In this document: piece by piece, positions 58,869 to 64,000 of the stretch
Numbering within the stretch: the stretch's first letter is position 1
How the letters are laid out: each line of letters begins with the position of its first letter
Assembly (NCBI GenBank): GCA_965224285.1
Contig: OZ245043.1
Location: 868,001-932,000 of the forward strand
Reading direction: 5' to 3'
DNA: 64,000 nucleotides
From: JAJCYK01 sp965224285
GTDB taxonomy: Bacteria; Bacteroidota; Bacteroidia; Cytophagales; Cyclobacteriaceae
Notes under the pieces: model-generated
Seen by the model: only the letters and a program-made list of their open reading frames with translations
Database searches by the model: none
What the model was told of the DNA's origin: nothing
Program-made: the position numbers and the translations under genes

Positions 58869-59137
58869 ACCATTGTTTGGGTTATAGAAAAAGAACCAGA
58901 ATATTCAACTATACATGGTAATGATATTATTATCCTAGGTTATCTGTAATCATCCCTTCCCCCCTTCCGAGTTTAACCAGCCCGCAACCTGATAAAGGGA
59001 TTATTAATCGTTTTGTTCTATTTTGCCAGCACAGCGTAAATCCAAAACCAACTGGTCTTCCCACTTCAGTCTAGTCATGGTTGTGAGCCAGTCGGTTTTA
59101 TGAAAACAGAGGTTGGTACCCGGATCCTTATAATGTT

Positions 59138-59512
59138 TCAGTTAGCATCGAGTTGGTTAATTTCGGTCAACTTGGCCAAGGTAAAAGCGCCAATAGCCAT
59201 CACGATATCTCTCACAGCTACATCAGCATGGTGCCAGGTAAACAAAAGGCTCAATGCTATCACCACCAGCCATCCAGATACTACATATGCACCTACTCTA
59301 GTCCTTATAAATACCAGAATTCCGGCAAAAATTTCTACCACTCCCACTACTATCATAAACGAAGCAGCCTCCATCGGTAACAGGCCGGCAATAGCTGGGG
59401 AAATGTAGCCATCCCATTGGGTGAGCAAGTTCAGGAACTTATCGGCTCCGGCAGCAATTGGAACGATTCCGTAGGTAAGTTTCAACAGGTTCTCAATTTG
59501 TTTGATTTCCAT
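59138..59512 (-). CDS. DoxX-like small membrane protein
   Basis: A 124-residue protein with four helices (LLKLTYGIVPIAAGADKFLN, MIVVGVVEIFAGILVFI, VGAYVVSGWLVVIALSLLF, VRDIVMAIGAFTLAKL). The GADK.LN start, PMEAASFM and the arginine-containing VRDIVMA of helix 4 match DoxX/DoxD-like proteins. Function is uncertain; relatives work with thiosulfate oxidation or oxidative-stress systems. It is divergent from the ECF sigma factor gene 135 bp away. Confidence 0.85.
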   Translation of the reverse strand: MEIKQIENLLKLTYGIVPIAAGADKFLNLLTQWDGYISPAIAGLLPMEAASFMIVVGVVEIFAGILVFIRTRVGAYVVSGWLVVIALSLLFTWHHADVAVRDIVMAIGAFTLAKLTEINQLDAN

Positions 59513-59647
59513 ATTTATTTTAATTTTTTGATTTGAAAATTTATCGGTTAGATGAAACTCACGGCATTCTGTTACAAAAAATTGTAACTATTTTTAATCT
59601 CCGGCATCTAATCAATAAACCTGTACCTTTAAATTGGAAAAATAAAA

Positions 59648-60319
59648 ATGCAGACTGGAAGGATAACCGATCAGGAAGTAGTTGAACGAATTTTAAGCAG
59701 CGAAAAGGAGTTATACGAAATACTGCTGAAACGGTATAACCAGACTTTGTATCGGGTAGTTAGAGGCTATCTGAAAGATGATGAAGCCGAAGACGTTATG
59801 CAAGAAACCTATATAAAGGCCTTCAGGAATCTTAAGCAATTTAAGGGTCAAACTGGCACCTTTTCCACTTGGTTGATCAGGATTGGGATAAATGAAGCAC
59901 TTCAATATCTCCGGAAAAAGAAAAAACATCAGGTGATGCAAATACCGGGAAATAATAAATCTTCCAATGGATTAATGAACCCTTATATAACTGTTAACAT
60001 GAATCCTGAGCAGCAATTAATAAATAATGAAGGACGATTGTTATTGGAGCAAGCAATTGAACAATTACCTGAAAAATACCGCATTATTTATATTTTGCGT
60101 GAAGTAGAAGGGATGAAGAACCCGGAAATTGCCGACTGCCTGAAATTAAGTGAAAGCAATGTTAAGGTTAGGTTTCACCGGGCAAAAACATTGTTGAAGG
60201 AAAAACTGCTTCAACTTTCTTCGGAGACTTCTGTATTTGAATTCGGCAATTCCAGATGTGATAATATGGTGAAGAAGGTGTTATTTCTTCTGTTCAACCA
60301 TACCAAGAGTATATCATAA
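59648..60319 (+). CDS. ECF-type RNA polymerase sigma factor
   Basis: A 223-residue sigma-70 family protein. Region 2 (about 25-95) contains LYRVVRGYLKDDEAEDVMQE, YIKAFRNLKQF and FSTWLIRIGINEAL; region 4 (about 135-195) has LPEKYRIIYILREVEGMKNP, EIADCLKLSESNVKVRFHRA and KTLLKEKL. A linker of Asn/Met-rich sequence lies between. A possible -7 box TACCTTTA is at 59624-59631. No FecR or anti-sigma gene follows, so it may be controlled at another level or respond through the DoxX-like neighbour; its targets are unknown. Confidence 0.93.
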   Translation: MQTGRITDQEVVERILSSEKELYEILLKRYNQTLYRVVRGYLKDDEAEDVMQETYIKAFRNLKQFKGQTGTFSTWLIRIGINEALQYLRKKKKHQVMQIPGNNKSSNGLMNPYITVNMNPEQQLINNEGRLLLEQAIEQLPEKYRIIYILREVEGMKNPEIADCLKLSESNVKVRFHRAKTLLKEKLLQLSSETSVFEFGNSRCDNMVKKVLFLLFNHTKSIS

Positions 60320-60512
60320 TAGCAGTTCGACCTCCTACTTTAATTGACCAATTCGTTGCCTAAGATCTTGTCATTTAGTTCGCTATGCTGGCGCCCATAA
60401 GATTTATGACCATTAAGCAAATCGAGGTACAATTTCTAATACCCTTTTGCTGGGAGACTGATCTTTTGTCTGCAGCTGTGGTTATATATGCATAAAGGCT
60501 AAATCCGCTCAA

Positions 60513-62138
60513 TTAGTAATTTAAAATTTGTCTATCACGCAGAAGTCTTGCCTTAAGTTTCAGGTAGTCTACTTCTTGAACCGGTAGTTTTTCATCCAAG
60601 GCCAGACATGCTGCCGTGGCTGCCGATTGCCCTAAGATCATAAATACCGGTTCCATACGAATCGATCCGAAGGCTATATGGGAGGCCGATAGACATACCG
60701 GAACCAACAGATTCTGGCATTCCTCCTTCTTGGGAATGATAGCCTGGTAACTGATCGGGTAGGGACCAAAACCGCCCACTTCTACGTCTCCTTCGTTTTT
60801 GACAAAGCCCTGCTCATTTACATACCGCTGCATATGGTGCGAATCCATGGTATAGGCGCCCATACCCACCGATCGATCCGCTGAAATAGAATCCTGGGTA
60901 CAATGATGCTCGGTCATTACGAAGTCGCTGACCATGCGTCTAGCTTCCCGAATGTATAATTGTGGTGACCAATTTCCATGATTAACAAACTCATCCTTAG
61001 GTAGTCCCCATCTACTGAATTCTTTTCTTATTTCTGCTGGGATCCGGGGATGATTAGCTAGTGTCCACAACAACCCCTTTTGGTAAACTTCATGTTCCTT
61101 GATGATCTGCTCCCTGGTCTGGTAATCTCCTTCCGGATAATGGTAATTCCTCCCGATATAATCGGAGGACACCGGTCCTTTGTTGTTGCTATCCGTTTTT
61201 CCATTTGGCATTTTAGACATAATGAAGAAGGGCCCTTGATAGCCCGCTTCGATGGCTCGAAATAAAAGCTCGTACTCTTGCTCTTGGTAACCCTGTGGCT
61301 TCTCCACCGGCACCCTATTTTCAGGAATATCCGTCAAACACATTCTAAAGCAATACCCTTGCACTTTTTTATCGGCACTGCCATCGATGGCCACTTTCGC
61401 ATTGATATTTGGAAGCAAGCCGCTGGTAGAATCTCCTGGAATAATGTAGGGATCCACGCCATCGGGAAACTGATGATACTTCCCCAGCGCTTTTTGCACT
61501 CCGTTCAGTGTTTCTCCGTATTGCGCATTGGATTCCCTTCCCAGGGTATAACTCACCCCGCTAAGCGCCATCAGGTCACCTTCATAAGTGGCATCGATAA
61601 ACATTTTTCCATAAAACACCCTTCCCGATTCCATAACTATATATGAAATAGCGCCACCATCCTTGGTTATCCGTTTTTTAAGATCCAGTCTTTGATTATA
61701 AATAATTTCCAGATTGTTTTCGTAGATCAGGTCATGGAAAACTTCCATGGCAACTCTGGGTTCAAAAGTCCACATGGTAGTGACCGATTCCTCCTTTACA
61801 CCTTGCCCGTAATTTTTGTATTCCTCTCTTTTTTGCCATTGCCAAGCGGTATTTTTCCAGTACTTTTTAGCGATCCGCTGATAGAATTCACGTGAAATTC
61901 CACCGATTACCTGCTTGTTGCCAATATCGGTCTGACCTAATCCCCCTGTGGTCAAGCCACCTACCCTATCGGAAGGTTCAATGACCACTACACTTTTACC
62001 CATCCGGGCAGCCTGAACCGCCGCTGCTATACCTGCAGATGTTCCCCCGTAGACTACTATGTCATATGTTTTTAACTCTTGGCACGACCAATTAATATAT
62101 AATAGAAGTGCAAATGTTAAGAATTTCATTATCCGCAA
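60513..62138 (-). CDS. Exported FAD-dependent oxidoreductase (PF12831 type)
   Basis: A 541-residue flavoprotein with a lipoprotein-like signal (LLLYINWSC) and an FAD-binding start YDIVVYGGTSAGIAAAVQAA then VVVIEPSDRVGGLTTGGL. GKMFIDATYEGDLMALSGVS and the C-terminal FGSIRMEPVFMILGQSAATA are typical of the FAD-dependent-oxidoreductase family common in Bacteroidota carbohydrate loci. Substrate unknown. It is co-directional with a phosphodiesterase gene 300 bp upstream. Confidence 0.88.
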   Translation of the reverse strand: MRIMKFLTFALLLYINWSCQELKTYDIVVYGGTSAGIAAAVQAARMGKSVVVIEPSDRVGGLTTGGLGQTDIGNKQVIGGISREFYQRIAKKYWKNTAWQWQKREEYKNYGQGVKEESVTTMWTFEPRVAMEVFHDLIYENNLEIIYNQRLDLKKRITKDGGAISYIVMESGRVFYGKMFIDATYEGDLMALSGVSYTLGRESNAQYGETLNGVQKALGKYHQFPDGVDPYIIPGDSTSGLLPNINAKVAIDGSADKKVQGYCFRMCLTDIPENRVPVEKPQGYQEQEYELLFRAIEAGYQGPFFIMSKMPNGKTDSNNKGPVSSDYIGRNYHYPEGDYQTREQIIKEHEVYQKGLLWTLANHPRIPAEIRKEFSRWGLPKDEFVNHGNWSPQLYIREARRMVSDFVMTEHHCTQDSISADRSVGMGAYTMDSHHMQRYVNEQGFVKNEGDVEVGGFGPYPISYQAIIPKKEECQNLLVPVCLSASHIAFGSIRMEPVFMILGQSAATAACLALDEKLPVQEVDYLKLKARLLRDRQILNY

Positions 62139-62441
62139 TCTTTTTGCTATTCAAATATGGAAATCTGGTTATTATCCGGAACCAATTAATTAGCAAGTAA
62201 GCATTTACCACTGTGATTTGATAGAAAAAGTAGTATACGTTGTAACCATCTAATGAACAGCTGCGGTAATCTAAGGATGAGCGGCCCGTTATTACCGTCT
62301 TCTATAAGCCCATGTGGGTCATTTTAGCAAAATTAAGATACACTAATCTATTGATCCTCTATGCGATTTATGGGCAATTTCTGTGAAAGGTTACCATGGG
62401 GATATCAACACCGACATTCAAACCTAAACATGGTGGTTATT
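62139..62441. other. Intergenic stretch, nothing supported
   Basis: 303 bp between two minus-strand genes. Only a small inverted word GCCCATGTGGGT (about 62308-62320) was noted. It should contain the promoter of the PF12831 gene. Confidence 0.45.
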
Positions 62442-63404
62442 TCATTTTAGGAACGATTTGCCATCAAATTGTGTCCTAATATCCTCTGGTACTTTTATGT
62501 TTAAATGATCCAGAATTGAAGGCAGGATATCTACCACCGGGGGATTCTGATAAAAAGATGATTTCAGGTTGGATTTATTGGTTATAATCCAGGTGGTACG
62601 TTCTCGATCGGATTGTCCTCCATGATGCTTGCCATCATCAGGTCCTCTGCCATGGTCTGTGGTGATCAGGATCATCCAATCCTCTCGGTGATGTTTTACC
62701 CGGTACTTCACAGCAGACCAAATCCTGCCGACCTGTTTATCGGCTTTCTCTACTGCCTGGTAAAATTGTGGACTGTCTCCATATTTGTGTCCCATATCGT
62801 CCGTGAATTCCAGATAAACCCAGGACAGATCCGGACCATGGCTTCGGATGTTACGTGCCGCTTCCTTGGTAACATGCTCATCGATTCGGAAAATAAACTG
62901 TCTATCGTCATCATGCGGAAACATAATAGTGTCATTCTCAAATCCATCATACACGTAATCAAGGGTTATATTCCCTGCATTCGGCAAACCTTCACCTATC
63001 AATTTGGTTCGATTATCTTCCCAGCTGGAGAAAATAGCGGTGGTCATTTTGGGATTTTCATATTCTACTATCCTGAATATATTCCAATAATCGTAATTCG
63101 GGCTATCCACCTTATTGTCCCAAACATTATGCTTGTATCCCCAAGTACCGGTTATCAGGTTCATATAACCTGGGGCAGATATGGTCGGCGTTTCACTGGG
63201 CTGGCCTTTTTCGCCCCCTTGATAAGCACGGGTATAACCACCTGCTTCAGCGATCTCATCCATCGACGGTGTCTCAACCTTTTCTACCACATCGGCCGGA
63301 ACCCCATCTAATAGAATGAATACCGCTTTTTTCTGCGCTAATAGTTCAAAGTGCAGAGCAAACCAGATCAGCAGCATCAGGCACTTTGGTTTATTCATTA
63401 TCAT
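62442..63404 (-). CDS. Exported nucleotide pyrophosphatase/phosphodiesterase-like enzyme
   Basis: A 320-residue secreted member of the alkaline phosphatase superfamily (signal cleaved near ELLAQ). AVFILLDGVPADVVEK (first Asp), ETPTISAPGYMNLITG (nucleophile loop), EFTDDMGHKYGDSPQF (Asp, His), LITTDHGRGPDDGKHHGG (Asp, His, His) give the two-metal site of type I phosphodiesterases. It is distinct from the enzyme at 24633. It lies directly after a small membrane-protein gene with a 1-bp gap. Likely acts on phosphodiesters in the periplasm. Confidence 0.88.
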   Translation of the reverse strand: MIMNKPKCLMLLIWFALHFELLAQKKAVFILLDGVPADVVEKVETPSMDEIAEAGGYTRAYQGGEKGQPSETPTISAPGYMNLITGTWGYKHNVWDNKVDSPNYDYWNIFRIVEYENPKMTTAIFSSWEDNRTKLIGEGLPNAGNITLDYVYDGFENDTIMFPHDDDRQFIFRIDEHVTKEAARNIRSHGPDLSWVYLEFTDDMGHKYGDSPQFYQAVEKADKQVGRIWSAVKYRVKHHREDWMILITTDHGRGPDDGKHHGGQSDRERTTWIITNKSNLKSSFYQNPPVVDILPSILDHLNIKVPEDIRTQFDGKSFLK

Positions 63405-63405
63405 T

Positions 63406-63777
63406 CTATTTTGAATGGCTTAAAATTTTATTCTTTAGCATCCCATAGCCGGCGATAGCGCCCCAAATAGCACAACTGGCCGCCACGGGTATCGAACCGT
63501 GATATAGGGCATTGATCACCGACAAAATACTAGCAATAATGTTTAATAAGTGGAACTTATTTGAATTATAGGACCAGCTGCCTCTAACCAGCAAGTAGTA
63601 TGGTATAAGATATAAGGCAGTTCCAAGCCAACCCATTAAATCGATCAGTAGGGTTATTGAATTTGTTGTATTCATAGAATTCTGATACCGTGCCGCTAAG
63701 ATTAAATTCATTTGATATTCAGCCCAAGTTATACGGTGACCGTAAGGAATCAATATCATATCGAACCTTTGACCCAT
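63406..63777 (-). CDS. Small CBU_0592-like membrane protein
   Basis: A 123-residue protein with three membrane segments: LLIDLMGWLGTALYLIPYYL, HLLNIIASILSVINALYHG and IPVAASCAIWGAIAGYGMLK. The G..GT.LYL..Y......S.S...FHLLN..A signature is that of the CBU_0592-like domain, of unknown function. The first 40 residues may be an over-extension; an internal Met (MNTTNSITLLIDL) at about residue 35 would be a better start. Confidence 0.75.
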   Translation of the reverse strand: MGQRFDMILIPYGHRITWAEYQMNLILAARYQNSMNTTNSITLLIDLMGWLGTALYLIPYYLLVRGSWSYNSNKFHLLNIIASILSVINALYHGSIPVAASCAIWGAIAGYGMLKNKILSHSK

Positions 63778-63813
63778 AGCCTTCTAATTGGTTTGGAGTG
63801 AACATCTAAAGGG

Positions 63814-64000
63814 TTACTTGGCTTCGATTTCAACCTCAGCTAAGTTCAACATGTCAAACGCCACTTTTTTATATTGTTCGATATTTTTTTGTCGTTGCTT
63901 GGCCAATAACCCGAAATAGTAGTACGACCCATCCACCAGGGTGAATATCAGATCGGAAGTTAATTCCGGGTCCTCTACATTTATATAACCATCATTTTTA
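63814..64000 (-). CDS. C-terminal end of a probable TetR-family regulator, 5' part beyond the window
   Basis: Sixty-one codons are visible: NVEDPELTSDLIFTLVDGSY, YYFGLLAKQRQKNIEQYKKV and AFDMLNLAEVEIEAK before the TAA at 63816-63814. The helical pattern and D...L.FTLVDGSYYY segment resemble the end of a TetR-type ligand domain. The DNA-binding part is outside the window, so the family call is tentative. Confidence 0.5.
   Translation of the reverse strand, partial: KNDGYINVEDPELTSDLIFTLVDGSYYYFGLLAKQRQKNIEQYKKVAFDMLNLAEVEIEAK

Overview
The window looks like part of a chromosome of a marine- or soil-type Bacteroidota, most likely of the Cytophagales group. This is inferred from SusC/SusD and other carboxypeptidase-regulatory-domain TonB receptors, DUF4270/DUF4907/DUF6515/DUF6660 proteins, LytS/LytTR signalling, -7 boxes of the TAnnTTTG type, few Shine-Dalgarno sequences and about 40-45% G+C by eye. 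No rRNA, complete tRNA, CRISPR array or intact insertion sequence was seen.

Layout. 1-5144 (minus): a TetR-controlled drug-efflux operon of the YbhGFSR type (TetR, TolC-like channel, HlyD-like lipoprotein, two ABC ATPases, first permease cut by the window edge). 5219-5908: a decay patch holding the 3' end of a thioredoxin-like gene, an HxlR regulator without its 5' end and a frameshifted lipoprotein gene. 5942-7330: MarR, antibiotic-biosynthesis-monooxygenase-like protein and cytochrome b. 7413-17548: a TonB receptor, a DUF6515 protein and a five-gene envelope operon (Spy-like, unknown, DUF4270, Kelch, DUF4907) next to a LytS/LytTR two-component pair; a conserved direct-repeat element with 21-bp spacing precedes all three transcription units. 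17898-18899: a fatty acid hydroxylase/sterol desaturase.

19611-48864 is the most interesting part. It holds a six-gene SusC/SusD operon carrying a secreted alkaline-phosphatase-superfamily phosphodiesterase, a dimethylglycine/sarcosine-dehydrogenase-like flavoenzyme, an organophosphate-type MFS transporter and a second amine-oxidising flavoenzyme; an operon with the gene set for gamma-glutamylated amino-alcohol catabolism (glutamine-synthetase-like gene with an internal deletion, aldehyde dehydrogenase, Fe-alcohol dehydrogenase, class I amidotransferase) divergent from an RpiR regulator; a choline/ethanolamine-kinase-like gene; and a full aminophosphonate hydrolytic route: PhnW (2-aminoethylphosphonate transaminase), PbfA (hydroxy-aminoethylphosphonate lyase), PhnY (phosphonoacetaldehyde dehydrogenase) and PhnA (phosphonoacetate hydrolase), with a Zn-alcohol dehydrogenase and a frameshifted MFS transporter. 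Together these suggest a PUL-like locus for capturing and breaking down ethanolamine-, methylamine- and aminophosphonate-bearing polar compounds. That joint function is inference.

49378-52212 is a nitric-oxide/Fe-S-stress operon (Rrf2 regulator, group III truncated haemoglobin, small ORF, membrane protein, RIC/ScdA di-iron protein, haemerythrin). 52758-56902 has a His/Cys-rich DUF6660 protein with a TonB receptor, a CPVC thioredoxin-like protein, a GC-rich potentially structured RNA, DUF2024 and a Cys-rich MarR regulator. 57534-64000 holds a dihaem cytochrome c lipoprotein, DoxX-like protein, ECF sigma factor, a PF12831-type flavoprotein, another phosphodiesterase, a small membrane protein and the C-terminal end of a probable TetR regulator. 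Two intergenic regions (about 19.05 and 56.94 kb) share a Met-tRNA-like 3' fragment followed by simple tandem repeats.
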